A DNA stretch of 64,000 nucleotides from Burkholderia humptydooensis. GTDB lineage: Bacteria; Pseudomonadota; Gammaproteobacteria; Burkholderiales; Burkholderiaceae. Every line of letters begins with the position of its first letter. Position 1 is the first letter of the stretch. Made by a program: the position numbers and the translations under genes. The stretch is from NCBI RefSeq assembly GCF_001513745.1, contig NZ_CP013380.1, positions 3,782,001 to 3,846,000 on the forward strand. Direction: 5' to 3'. The notes beneath the pieces are model-generated. The model made no database searches. It worked only from the letters and a program-made list of their open reading frames with translations, and was not told where the DNA came from. Below are positions 18,752 to 27,716 of this stretch, one piece after another.

Positions 18752-21700
18752 TCACGACTTCGCGACGACGACCGGAATCCCGCGCAACGCGCCCGCGCCC
18801 TTCATCTCGTCGAGCGCGCGCTGCACGGCGGCGCTCGTCGCCGCGTCGATCGACAGGCGCGCGGCCAGTTCGCGTTCGCTGCGCTTCACGCCCGCGACGC
18901 TCGCGAGCTTCACGTGCCCGTAGCCGCGCGCCTTCGCGTGCAACTCGGCGAGCCGCGCGACGAGGTCGGCCGTCTGCGGCGTCAGCGCCGCGAATGCGCG
19001 GCGCATCGTCGTTTCGTAGTCGTCGGCGAGCGCGCGCTCCATCCTGCGCTCGACGGTGCCGCCGAACGGATCGAGCCGCGTGCCGCGCAGGCCGCGCACG
19101 CGCACGAGCATGCCGAGCACCGGCCACAGCCACTGCCCGAACACCTGCTTGCGCGGCGCGGCGCCGTCCCTGCCCGCCTTCGCGGTCGCGGGCGGCGCGA
19201 GATTGAACTTCACGCGGAAGTCCTTGCCCGCCGCGCCTTCGAACTGCGCCTCGAGCGCCGTGCGGAACGCGCCGTCCGTATAGAGCCGCGCGACCTCGTA
19301 CTCGTCCTTCACCGCGAGCAGCCGGTAGAACGTCGCCGCGACCGCGCGCGCGATACGCTCGTCGCCCGTTGCGCGTGCCGCGCCGACGAGCGCGCGATAA
19401 CGCGCGACGTAGCGCGCGCCGCCGTAATCGGCGAGCCGCGCCTCGCGATCGGCGACGATCGCATCGAGCGTCTGCGGCAGCGGCGACGCATGCACCGGAT
19501 GGCGCGCATCCCACAACGCGTCGAGCCCCGCCGCATCGGCGGCCGCCATCCGGCCGATCGAGAACGCGAGCTTGTTCATCGGCACGGCCACGTCGTTCAG
19601 CTCGATCGCGCGCATCATCGCGTCGAGCGACACCGGCACGAGCCCCTGCTGCCACGCGAAGCCGAGCATCAGGATGTTCGCGCCGATCGTGTCGCCCAGG
19701 AACTTCGTCGCGAGCGCCTGCGCATCGCAGCGCGACAGGAAGCCGTCGCCCGCCGCATGCCGCATTTTCTCGACGAGCGCGTCCGCGTGCAGGCTCGCGT
19801 CGGGATCGCGCACGAACGCCGCGTTCGGAATCGCATGCGTATTGACGACGATCCGCGTGCGCTCGCGGCGCACCGTCTGCAGCGCATCGGCGCTCGCGCC
19901 GACGACCATGTCGCACGCGAGCAGCGTGTCGGCCTGCTGCGTGTCGATCCGCACCTGGTTGAGCCACGCGTCCGACGACGCGATCCGCACGAATGACAGC
20001 ACCGAGCCGCCCTTCTGCGCAAAGCCCATGAAATCGAGCACCGACGCGCTCTTGCCTTCCAGGTGCGCGGCCATGCTGACGAGCGCGCCGACCGTCACGA
20101 CGCCCGTGCCGCCGACGCCCGTCACGAGCATGTCGTACGGCGCGTCGGCGAGATGCGTCGCGGGGCGCGGTAGCGCGCCGACGCGCGCGGCGAGCGCGGC
20201 TTCGTCGAACGCGACGCCCGCCGCCTTCTTCAGCTTCGCGCCCTCGACCGTGACGAAGCTCGGGCAAAAGCCGTTCACGCACGAGAAATCCTTGTTGCAC
20301 GACGATTGATCGATGCGCCGCTTGCGGCCAAGCCCGGTTTCGACGGGCTCGACCGACAGGCAGTTCGACTGCACGCCGCAATCGCCGCAGCCTTCGCACA
20401 CCGCTTCGTTGATGAACAGGCGCTTGTCCGGATCGGGAAACGCGCCCTTCTTGCGGCGGCGGCGCTTCTCGGCCGCGCACGTCTGATCGTAGATCAGCAC
20501 GGTGACGCCCGGCGTCTCGCGCAGCTCGCGCTGCACCGCGTCGAGCTCGCGCCGGTGATGGAACGTCGTGCCCTTCGGGAACAGCGCGTGATGGCCGTCG
20601 TACTTCTCGGGCTCGTCGGACACGACGACGAAGCGCGACACGCCTTCCGCCTCCACCTGCCGCGCGATCTGCGGCACCGAGATGCTGCCGTCCACGGGCT
20701 GGCCGCCCGTCATCGCGACCGCGTCGTTGTAGAGGATCTTGTAGGTGATGTTCGCGCGCGCGGCCACCGCCTGCCGGATCGCAAGGATCCCTGAATGAAA
20801 GTACGTGCCGTCGCCGAGATTCTGGAACACGTGGCGCGTGTTCGTGAACATCGCGTGCGCGGCCCAGTCCACGCCCTCGCCGCCCATCTGGATCAGGCCC
20901 GTCGTGTCGCGCTCCATCCACGACGCCATGAAATGGCAGCCGATTCCCGCCTGCGCGATCGAGCCCTCCGGCACCTTCGTCGACGTGTTGTGCGGGCAGC
21001 CCGAGCAGAAATACGGCGTGCGCCGCACGGCGTCCGCTTCGTTCGACAGGATGCTCGGCGCGACGAGATCGACGACGCGCGCGCGCCGATCGAGCGCGCG
21101 CTTGTGGCGCGCGAGCCATTCGGCGAACACGGGCAGGATGCGCGACGGCCGCAGTTCGCCGAGCTCGGACAATAGCGGCGCGCCGGCGGCATCGTACTTG
21201 CCGAGCACGACGGGCCGCGCGTGCGGCGCGCGGTTGTACAGATGATCCTTGATCTGCTGCTCGATCACGGGGCCTTTTTCCTCGATCACGAGCACTTCGG
21301 CGAGGCCCTCGACGAACGTATCGATCCGCGTCATCTCGAGCGGGAACGACAGGCCGACCTTGTAGATCCGCACGCCGGCCGCGTCGAGATCGGCCACCGT
21401 CAGATCGAGCCGGCGCAACGCCTCCATCAGGTCGAGATGCGCCTTGCCGCACGTGACGATGCCGACGTTCGCGCGCGCGCTCTTCGCGATCCACTTGTCG
21501 ATGCTGTTCGCGCGCGCGAAGTGGCGCACCGCGTCGAGCTTCGCGGCGAGGCGCGCCTCGATCGTGAGGCTCGGCAGGTCGGGCCAGCGGTTGTGCAGGC
21601 CGCCCGCGGGCGGCGCGAAGCCTTCGGGCGCGGGCCAGCGCATCGTCAGCGCGTCGAGATCGACGGTCGAGCCGGATTCGACCGTCTCCGAGATCGCCTT

Positions 21701-22327
21701 GAAGCCGACCCACGCGCCCGAGTAGCGCGACAGCGCCCAGCCGTACAGGCCGAATTCGAGCATGTCGGCGATGTTCGACGGATTCACGACCGGCATGCGC
21801 CACGCGATCATCGCGAAATCGCTCTGATGCGGCATCGACGACGACACGCAGCCGTGATCGTCGCCCGCCACCACGAGCACGCCGCCGTGCGGCGACGAGC
21901 CGTACGCGTTGCCGTGCTTGAGCGCGTCGCCCGCGCGGTCGACGCCCGGGCCCTTGCCGTACCACATCGCGAACACGCCGTCGACGGTGCGCTGCGGATC
22001 GGCTTCGACGCGCTGCGTGCCGAGCACCGCCGTGCCGCCGAGCTCTTCGTTGATCGCCGGCAGGAAGCGCACGCCGCTCGCGTCGAGCTGCTGCTTCGCC
22101 TTCCAGAGCTGCTGGTCGACCATCCCGAGCGGCGAGCCGCGATAGCCGCTCACGAAGCCCGCGGTGTTGACGCCCTGCGCGGCGTCGAGCGCGCGCTGCA
22201 TCAGCAGGAGGCGCACGAGCGCCTGCGTGCCCGTCAGGAAAATGCGGCCGTGCGTCGCGCGAAGGTTGTCGGCCAGGCGATAGTCGGCCAACGCGGGCGG
22301 GCCGTCGATCGGCAAGCGAGCGTTCAT
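18752..22327 (-). CDS. Indolepyruvate ferredoxin oxidoreductase, single-chain
   Basis: A 1191-residue enzyme that oxidatively decarboxylates indolepyruvate and other aryl 2-oxoacids to acyl-CoA, reducing ferredoxin. The N-terminal half carries the pyrimidine-binding and TPP domains (GYRGSPLGMVD, GEGVDWAAHAMF, LGDGTYFHSG, ILYNDAVAMTGGQP). A ferredoxin-like segment with CEGCGDCG and further cysteines lies around residues 645-690. The C-terminal half is the gamma-type domain (TGVGGTGVVTVGA). In many organisms these are separate IorA and IorB chains; here they are one protein. The start at ATG 22327 has GGAG 8 nt upstream. Its own terminator follows. Confidence 0.94.
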   Translation of the reverse strand: MNARLPIDGPPALADYRLADNLRATHGRIFLTGTQALVRLLLMQRALDAAQGVNTAGFVSGYRGSPLGMVDQQLWKAKQQLDASGVRFLPAINEELGGTAVLGTQRVEADPQRTVDGVFAMWYGKGPGVDRAGDALKHGNAYGSSPHGGVLVVAGDDHGCVSSSMPHQSDFAMIAWRMPVVNPSNIADMLEFGLYGWALSRYSGAWVGFKAISETVESGSTVDLDALTMRWPAPEGFAPPAGGLHNRWPDLPSLTIEARLAAKLDAVRHFARANSIDKWIAKSARANVGIVTCGKAHLDLMEALRRLDLTVADLDAAGVRIYKVGLSFPLEMTRIDTFVEGLAEVLVIEEKGPVIEQQIKDHLYNRAPHARPVVLGKYDAAGAPLLSELGELRPSRILPVFAEWLARHKRALDRRARVVDLVAPSILSNEADAVRRTPYFCSGCPHNTSTKVPEGSIAQAGIGCHFMASWMERDTTGLIQMGGEGVDWAAHAMFTNTRHVFQNLGDGTYFHSGILAIRQAVAARANITYKILYNDAVAMTGGQPVDGSISVPQIARQVEAEGVSRFVVVSDEPEKYDGHHALFPKGTTFHHRRELDAVQRELRETPGVTVLIYDQTCAAEKRRRRKKGAFPDPDKRLFINEAVCEGCGDCGVQSNCLSVEPVETGLGRKRRIDQSSCNKDFSCVNGFCPSFVTVEGAKLKKAAGVAFDEAALAARVGALPRPATHLADAPYDMLVTGVGGTGVVTVGALVSMAAHLEGKSASVLDFMGFAQKGGSVLSFVRIASSDAWLNQVRIDTQQADTLLACDMVVGASADALQTVRRERTRIVVNTHAIPNAAFVRDPDASLHADALVEKMRHAAGDGFLSRCDAQALATKFLGDTIGANILMLGFAWQQGLVPVSLDAMMRAIELNDVAVPMNKLAFSIGRMAAADAAGLDALWDARHPVHASPLPQTLDAIVADREARLADYGGARYVARYRALVGAARATGDERIARAVAATFYRLLAVKDEYEVARLYTDGAFRTALEAQFEGAAGKDFRVKFNLAPPATAKAGRDGAAPRKQVFGQWLWPVLGMLVRVRGLRGTRLDPFGGTVERRMERALADDYETTMRRAFAALTPQTADLVARLAELHAKARGYGHVKLASVAGVKRSERELAARLSIDAATSAAVQRALDEMKGAGALRGIPVVVAKS

Positions 22328-22545
22328 GTGTCGTCTCCTCGATGTGCTGTTCGCCGTTGCCGCATCGCCGCGCGCCGGGAAAGCGCGCCCCTCTGTTTCG
22401 ATGCGCAACGCAATGAGCCTTATTTTTTTACGCCAATAGAAGAATTTTTTTGCTCATCTTGATATCGATCAGCATTTCATCGAAAGACGGCTGAAGCTTT
22501 GCTTGCGATTCGAGAAAGATTTCGCTCCGCGCCGGCTCGGCGGGG

Positions 22546-23580
22546 TCAGACCGGGCGGGCGTCGCCTTCGCCGGGAGGCTTTGCGCAGGGCGTCGCCACG
22601 CCGGACGTCGCCACGCCGGGCACGTCCGCCGCCGGCGGCTCGACCGGCTCGACGTCGTTGAAGCGCGTGTAATCGATGTGCGTCATGCCGTCGACGTCGC
22701 TCATCAGGTCGACGTAGCGGTGGTGCCAGCGGATGTCGCCGTGCTCCCACGCGTGGCGCGCCTGCATCACCTGCGCGGTGGTCTCGTCGGAGCCCTCGAT
22801 CGTCACGAGCAGCATCGCGCTGCGCTCGGCGAGCGACTCCGGCGTCTCGCCGAACAGCGGGCTCGACTCGTCGATCACGTGCATCATGTTCCAGCCGAGC
22901 AGGAAAATCGGATGTTCGCTGCGCACGAGCTTCAGATCGTGGATCTTCATCAGCGAATACCCCTCGGACGAGCGCTCGCGCCGCATCAGCCGCATCTTCG
23001 CGCGCGCCTCGGCGATCACGTTCTGCCGCGCGTTCGCCGCGCGCACCATCAGCGTCATCCGGCCGTTGAGCGGGCGCACGATCGCGTGGCGCGCGAACAT
23101 GATCTTCGCGCGCGGCCGCGCGAAGCGCGCGAACACGAGCCCCGTCGACAACGCGATCCCCGACATCCCGACGAAGATCTCGAGCGTCGCGACCACGTGC
23201 GCGTAGACGGTTTGCGGATGCATGTCGCCGTAGCCGACGGTGGCGAGCGTCTCGACGCTGAAGAAGAACGCGCCGGCGAAACCGGGCGGCGACTGATTCG
23301 CGATCGGCGCGGCGCCGAGCTGGTAGAGCAGCGCGAACAGCGTGTTGTTGACGACGAACAGCGCGGCGAGCGACGCGAAGAACACGGGCCAGCTCACTTT
23401 CAGCGCCCAGTAGTAGAGATCGCGCCAGACGGACGCCGGCATGCCGTATGCGATCACCTCGCGCGTGCCGGACCAGATCCGGCGGCCGCCGCGCGGCGGC
23501 TTGCGCGCTTGCGCGCCGTCGCGTGCGCCGTCGCGCGCGAAAGGATCGGAGGAATGCGGGAAGGAGGGATCGACGTTCAT
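22546..23580 (-). CDS. Inward-rectifier K+ channel (KirBac1.1-like)
   Basis: A 344-residue prokaryotic Kir channel. Two transmembrane helices (about residues 62-88 and 125-152) flank the pore helix and the selectivity filter TVGYGD at residues 114-119. The slide-helix region WRDLYYWALKVSW precedes TM1. The C-terminal ~190 residues form the immunoglobulin-like cytoplasmic domain (FLLGWNMMHVIDESSPLFG; VMQARHAWEHGDIRWHHRYVD). The sequence follows, from memory, the crystallised B. pseudomallei KirBac1.1 with scattered substitutions and a different C-terminal linker. ATG 23580 has GGAGGGA upstream. Monocistronic. Confidence 0.96.
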   Translation of the reverse strand: MNVDPSFPHSSDPFARDGARDGAQARKPPRGGRRIWSGTREVIAYGMPASVWRDLYYWALKVSWPVFFASLAALFVVNNTLFALLYQLGAAPIANQSPPGFAGAFFFSVETLATVGYGDMHPQTVYAHVVATLEIFVGMSGIALSTGLVFARFARPRAKIMFARHAIVRPLNGRMTLMVRAANARQNVIAEARAKMRLMRRERSSEGYSLMKIHDLKLVRSEHPIFLLGWNMMHVIDESSPLFGETPESLAERSAMLLVTIEGSDETTAQVMQARHAWEHGDIRWHHRYVDLMSDVDGMTHIDYTRFNDVEPVEPPAADVPGVATSGVATPCAKPPGEGDARPV

Positions 23581-23724
23581 CGCAGTCTCGCCGGAATCGG
23601 TGCGGCGAGCGTAGCACGCGGCGCTTGCGATGCGTTCGTCGCGCGGCCGGATTTCGCGCGATCCGCGAGCGGCGGCACACCCGGCCTTCGGCGGGCCGGG
23701 CACGCCGCGCCGCCCGTCAGCGCG

Positions 23725-24129
23725 TCACTGACGCTGCTGCTCGATGAACTGCTGGACCTGCTTGAGCGTGACCTTGCCGGTGTGCGCGGCGTCGATCTCG
23801 TCGAAATGCTGCGCGACGTAGCCGAGGCCGCTCGCCTGCGCCTGCGCCTTCGTGACCGCCGCGCCGTTGCGAAGCGCGCCGCTCGCGCCGAGGCTCGCGG
23901 CGAGCCGGCTCTGCGCCTGCTGCTGCAACTGCGCGCCCGTCGTCGCCGAAGCCGACGCCGGCACAGCCGACGCTGCCTTCGGAAAGAACGGGCCGTCGAC
24001 GCCGCCGTGCAACGGCGCGACGGACGAAACGGCCTGCAAGGTTTCGGCGGACGCGCCGATCGAACACGCGGCGGCGAACGCGAATGCGACCGCCGGAAGG
24101 ATGCGCCGCAACGGGAGAATCTGGAACAT
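23725..24129 (-). CDS. Secreted protein with one degenerate EF-hand
   Basis: A 134-residue exported protein. The signal peptide (about residues 1-28) ends at IGASA. A low-complexity Ala/Gln segment precedes a C-terminal helix-loop-helix, HFDEIDAAHTGKVTLKQVQQF. It has the spacing of an EF-hand loop, with Asp at position 1, Gly at 6 and a hydrophobic at 8, but Ala at 3, Thr at 5 and Gln at 12 replace usual ligands, so calcium binding is doubtful. It follows the S10 peptidase gene by 45 nt on the same strand and may be co-transcribed. Function unknown. Confidence 0.72.
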   Translation of the reverse strand: MFQILPLRRILPAVAFAFAAACSIGASAETLQAVSSVAPLHGGVDGPFFPKAASAVPASASATTGAQLQQQAQSRLAASLGASGALRNGAAVTKAQAQASGLGYVAQHFDEIDAAHTGKVTLKQVQQFIEQQRQ

Positions 24130-24174
24130 GACTGGACTCGCAATATCAGGGGTTCAACGAAGCGGGCCGCAATC

Positions 24175-25878
24175 TCAGCGGGCCGCGGCGGCTCGCGCGA
24201 TCTTCGCCGTCGGCGTGTTCGCCGGGCTCTCGTCGGGCCACGGCGACGGCAGCGCCGCGAGCGTCAATGCGTTCGCCGCCGGCCGGTTCTGGTAGAACGC
24301 GACGAGATCCGCCTGCATCTGCGGCCTCGCAACGTCGTCGAGATAAATCATGTGGCCGCCCTGATAGAACGTCACCTGCAGATTCGGCGCAAGACCGGAC
24401 ACCGTCTGCAGCCGCGCGAGCTCCTTCTCCGTCTCGAAATACGGCGTCGCGAGATCATGATAGCCGTTCGACGCGAGCACCTTCAGCTTCGGATTCAGTT
24501 GCAGCGCGGCGAGCAGGTCCGGGATCGTGTCCGGATACGGCTGCCCCGCGTGGCTGAAGTTCCACACGCCGATGATGTCGGGATTCAGCGTCTGATATGT
24601 CGCGTTCGGCGCGGTGTAGCCGAGGTAGTTCGGCATCTGCGAGGCGAGCGCGGTCGTGAACGGCTTCGAGATCAGGATGTCGGACGGATCGTCGTCGCTC
24701 GCGAGGCGCGGATCGCTGTTCGGCAGCGACACGCGGCCGTCGTAGCGGCCGATCGTGTAGCCGGGCACGAGCGTCGTCTGGCCGGGCGACGGTTCCGTGT
24801 CATAGAAATACTGGAAGTACGCGCTGATCGACGCGGTCGTCATGCTCGTTTGCGTCGACCATGCGGAGAGCGTGCCGGCATCGGGCGAAATCGGCGACGA
24901 CGCCGTTGCGTAATGCACGATCGGCGCGTATTGCGCGGTCACGAAATCCTCGATGCGCTGCGCGTACGCGCCGAGATTCGTCGGCGACGGCGACACCTGG
25001 TTGAAGTACGCGGCCACCTGCGCATACGACGGGAAGGTGCCGGCCGCCTGATCGCCCGTGGCCGCCATGTAGTTCAGGATCGACGACTGCAGCACGATGC
25101 CCGCGAGCGGCACGCCGGCCGATTCGAGCGCGAGCGCGAGCATGTCCGTGCGCGGCGTGCCATACGATTCGCCGTACAGATAGATCGGCGAGCCGCCGCG
25201 GCCGTTGACCGACAGATAGCGGCGAATGAAGTCGCGCATCACCTTCACGTCGGCGTCCGCGCCCCAGAACGTCTGGTTCGTGTTCGGCTGGATCGCCTCC
25301 GAGAGGCCCGTGCCCGGCGGATCGATGAACACCATGTCGGTGGTTGCGATCAGGCTTTCCGGGTTGTCGACGAGCGGATAGTTCGGCCAGTTCGTCATCA
25401 GCGGATCGGGCGTCGCGACGCGCGTCGGCGCGAACGAGCCGAGACGCAACCACACCGACGACGAGCCCGGGCCGCCGTTGTAGAAGAACGTGACGGGCCG
25501 CGGCGAGCCGTCGCGGCTCGGCACCGTGTACGCGACGTACGACATCGTCGCCTGCGCGTTGCCGTTCGGATCGTAGGCCGTCAGATGCCCGGTCGTCGTC
25601 AGGTAGTCGAGCGGCGCGCCGTTCGCCGACCACTGGTGGCTCATCACCGCCGCGCGCTCCGATACCTGCGACGCCGGCAACCCGTCGCCCGCCTTCGGCG
25701 AGTACGCGGTCGTGTCCGTGTACGGTTGATTGAGCTGCGCGGGCGTCGTGGTGCTCTGCAGATCGTCGCCGCACCCGCCGAGCGCGAGCAGCATCGCCGC
25801 GGCAGCGGCCACCGCCGCCGACATCCGGCCACGCGATCGCGCCGGGCCGGCATACCCTCCATGCATCGTTTTTTTCAT
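24175..25878 (-). CDS. S10 family serine carboxypeptidase-like lipoprotein
   Basis: A 567-residue exported peptidase of family S10. The signal ends with a lipobox LGGC (cysteine about residue 36). Motifs in order: FYNGGPGSSSVWLRLGSFAP (oxyanion and substrate-binding region), DPPGTGLSEA, the nucleophile serine in YGESYGTPR (about residue 236), the Asp region NGYHDLATPY and the histidine in GGHMIYLDDV. It would release C-terminal residues from peptides in the periplasm or at the outer membrane. Bacterial S10 enzymes of this type are common in Burkholderia. A perfect inverted repeat sits 29-51 nt upstream of its start. Confidence 0.9.
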   Translation of the reverse strand: MKKTMHGGYAGPARSRGRMSAAVAAAAAMLLALGGCGDDLQSTTTPAQLNQPYTDTTAYSPKAGDGLPASQVSERAAVMSHQWSANGAPLDYLTTTGHLTAYDPNGNAQATMSYVAYTVPSRDGSPRPVTFFYNGGPGSSSVWLRLGSFAPTRVATPDPLMTNWPNYPLVDNPESLIATTDMVFIDPPGTGLSEAIQPNTNQTFWGADADVKVMRDFIRRYLSVNGRGGSPIYLYGESYGTPRTDMLALALESAGVPLAGIVLQSSILNYMAATGDQAAGTFPSYAQVAAYFNQVSPSPTNLGAYAQRIEDFVTAQYAPIVHYATASSPISPDAGTLSAWSTQTSMTTASISAYFQYFYDTEPSPGQTTLVPGYTIGRYDGRVSLPNSDPRLASDDDPSDILISKPFTTALASQMPNYLGYTAPNATYQTLNPDIIGVWNFSHAGQPYPDTIPDLLAALQLNPKLKVLASNGYHDLATPYFETEKELARLQTVSGLAPNLQVTFYQGGHMIYLDDVARPQMQADLVAFYQNRPAANALTLAALPSPWPDESPANTPTAKIARAAAAR

Positions 25879-26251
25879 TTTCGCTTTCTATTTATTTCAA
25901 AGACGTAAGATATTGCGGCGCAATATCTTCCTCGATAAAGTCTCAATTGATTTATTCAATTTCGGCGCATCGTAATAATGAAAAAATGGCGCGTCAACCG
26001 TGGAAGCCCACCATTCTTCAATCGATCGTCAATCGATGAATGCGGCCGAGTTTGCCTCTCTGCCGAAAGCAATCACGCGCGGTTTGCGAGGCCCTGCGCG
26101 TACACAAGCCGCCCCAAAGGCGTCTCGGCATGCGAACGTTCGTTGCGGACACAACGAATCAGGCTGATTGCGACAGGCACGCGGCCGGGCGGTGACTGAA
26201 TCCGCGCCGGGAATACCGAAATGCGCGAAATAATCCGGCATTCGAACCGGA
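25879..26251. other. Intergenic region upstream of the S10 peptidase
   Basis: A/T-richer stretch holding the peptidase promoter area and the inverted repeat at 25907-25929. A short plus-strand frame beginning ATGAAAAAATGG at 25978 lacks a ribosome site and has no recognisable product, so no gene is called. Confidence 0.4.
25907..25929. promoter_or_regulatory. Perfect 10-bp inverted repeat ahead of the S10 peptidase gene
   Basis: AAGATATTGC-GGC-GCAATATCTT, 10-bp arms and a 3-nt centre, 29-51 nt upstream of the minus-strand start codon. It is A/T-rich in an otherwise GC-rich chromosome. An operator or a 5' UTR hairpin are both possible. Confidence 0.5.
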
Positions 26252-26298
26252 GAAAGGAAACAAAACGGGCGTATTCCGATTCCATCGAATACGCCCGT
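26252..26298 (-). terminator. Rho-independent terminator of the sulfate-binding protein gene
   Basis: A 12-bp perfect stem, ACGGGCGTATTC (26265-26276) and GAATACGCCCGT (26287-26298), with a 10-nt loop. On the minus strand it is followed by TTTTGTTTCCTTT. It lies 90 nt after the stop at 26388. Confidence 0.85.
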
Positions 26299-26387
26299 GA
26301 ATTTCCGAAGGGATGATGCAATCGTCATCCGGACGGCGAATGACGAAGCGGCGACAGCCCGCGCGAATCGCCGGCCGGCCGATGCGC

Positions 26388-27401
26388 TTACTTGCGGTCG
26401 ACGATGATCTTGTCGAACGTGCCGCCGTCGGCGAAATGCGTCTTCTGCGCGTTCGCCCAACTGCCGAAGATCTGCTCGACGCTGAACGTCCTGAGCGGCT
26501 TGAACTCGCTCGCGTGCTTCTTCAGCACGTTCGGGTCGCGCGGGCGCAGATGGTGCTGCGCGACGATCTCCTGCGCGGCGGGCGAGTACAGATAGTCGAG
26601 GTACGCCTGCGCCGCGCGGCGCGTACCCTTCTTGTCGACGACCTTGTCGACGATCGCCACGGGCGGCTCCGCGAGAATGCTCGCCGATGGATAGACGGCG
26701 TCGAAGCTCGCGCCCGCCGCGCCCGTGTCGATCAGCGCGACTTCGTTTTCGAACGTGACGAGCACGTCGCCGATGCCGCGCTGCGTAAACGTCGTCGTTG
26801 CTCCTCGGCCGCCGGAATCGAGCACCGGCACGTTGCGGAAAATCGCCTTCTCGAAGTCGAGCGCCTGCTGATCGGTCGCGCCCTTCAGCTTCTGATAACC
26901 CCACGCGGCGAGATACGCGTAGCGGCCGTTGCCCGACGTCTTCGGATTCGCGATGATCACCTGCACGCCGGGCTTCGCGAGATCGCTCCAGTCCCTGATC
27001 TGCTTCGGATTGCCGTGGCGCACGAGGAACACCATCGTCGTCGAGTACGGCGAGCTGTTGTCCGGCAGGCGCGCGCGCCAGTCCTTCGGCAGCAACTGGC
27101 CGCGCTCGGCGAGCAGATCGATGTCGTTGGGCTGATTCATCGTCACGACGTCGGCCTGCAGCCCCTGCAGCACCGACAGCGCCTGCGCGCTCGACGCGCC
27201 GTGCGACTGCCGCACCGACACCGTCTCGCCCGTCTTCTGCTTGTACGCGGCGACGAAGCTCGCGTTGATGTCCTTGTACAGCTCGCGCGTGACGTCGTAG
27301 GACACGTTCAGCAGCGACGTATCCGCATGCGCGGCCGCCGCGAGCAGCGCTGCGGCGACGCCGGCGGCGAGCCGGCGGCCGATTCCCTTGTTGTGCTTCA
27401 T
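26388..27401 (-). CDS. sbp: Periplasmic sulfate-binding protein
   Basis: A 337-residue solute-binding protein of the sulfate/thiosulfate ABC importer. A Sec signal (AAALLAAAAHA) is followed by the family blocks LLNVSYDVTRELYKDIN, VSVRQSHGASSAQA, VVTMNQPNDID, ANPKTSGNGRYAYLAAWGY, FENEVALI and YPSASILAEPPVA. The transport genes (cysTWA) are not adjacent here, so it is an orphan substrate-binding gene or is paired elsewhere. CysB-type control is likely from family knowledge. A TAAAAT -10-like element lies at 27461-27456 on the minus strand. It has its own strong terminator. Confidence 0.93.
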   Translation of the reverse strand: MKHNKGIGRRLAAGVAAALLAAAAHADTSLLNVSYDVTRELYKDINASFVAAYKQKTGETVSVRQSHGASSAQALSVLQGLQADVVTMNQPNDIDLLAERGQLLPKDWRARLPDNSSPYSTTMVFLVRHGNPKQIRDWSDLAKPGVQVIIANPKTSGNGRYAYLAAWGYQKLKGATDQQALDFEKAIFRNVPVLDSGGRGATTTFTQRGIGDVLVTFENEVALIDTGAAGASFDAVYPSASILAEPPVAIVDKVVDKKGTRRAAQAYLDYLYSPAAQEIVAQHHLRPRDPNVLKKHASEFKPLRTFSVEQIFGSWANAQKTHFADGGTFDKIIVDRK

Positions 27402-27602
27402 CGTTGATGCTCCGCTGGTGGTTCGACGTGATTCGTCAGGTTTTCGCAAGCGACGATTTTAGCGGCGATCGGCGCGGCGCGAGCCGATCCGGCGCGAAGA
27501 GATGCGAAGGACGATGGGGACATTGTGCACGCCGCCGATATATTCTCGGGGCATTGCGATGGCGTCGCCCGCAGGCGCATGTAGAGCGTCTTGCCGCCCG
27601 CG

Positions 27603-27716
27603 TCAATGCCCCCCACGCCGACGCGTATCGCTCACCGCGCCGAGCAGACCGTACTCGCGAATCTTCTCGTACAGCGTGCTTTTCGCGATGCCGAGCTGGT
27701 TTGCCGTCTTTGTCAG
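27603..27716 (-). pseudogene. Fragment: C-terminal Fis-type HTH of a sigma-54 activator
   Basis: The last ~37 residues (LTKTANQLGIAKSTLYEKIREYGLL...) are the Fis-family helix-turn-helix that ends AcoR/AcxR-type sigma-54-dependent activators. The sensor and AAA+ domains are absent. It is joined in frame to the acetone carboxylase fragment at about 27717, as expected from a deletion spanning the neighbouring structural genes. Function, if any, unknown. Confidence 0.75.

Noticed and set aside
15307-19206. A 1299-codon open frame on the plus strand spanning several genes
   Set aside because: It crosses the EAL gene, an intergenic region and the antiporter in the wrong frames; Arg-rich shadow composition typical of high-GC DNA.
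18741-21965. A 1074-codon minus-strand frame within the indolepyruvate oxidoreductase gene
   Set aside because: Out-of-frame shadow with extreme Arg content; the real frame has all family motifs.
22678-25908. A 1076-codon plus-strand frame opposite the Kir channel and S10 peptidase
   Set aside because: Antisense shadow of well-supported genes; no recognisable motif.
25978-26199. A 73-codon frame starting ATGAAAAAATGG in the gap upstream of the S10 peptidase
   Set aside because: No ribosome site, no hydrophobic or domain pattern, atypical composition; kept as intergenic.
27398-27616. Short frame beginning GGIDAGGKTLYM downstream of the regulator fragment
   Set aside because: Brief resemblance to a hydantoinase-like glycine motif, but the rest is unlike it and overlaps the sulfate-binding gene promoter.
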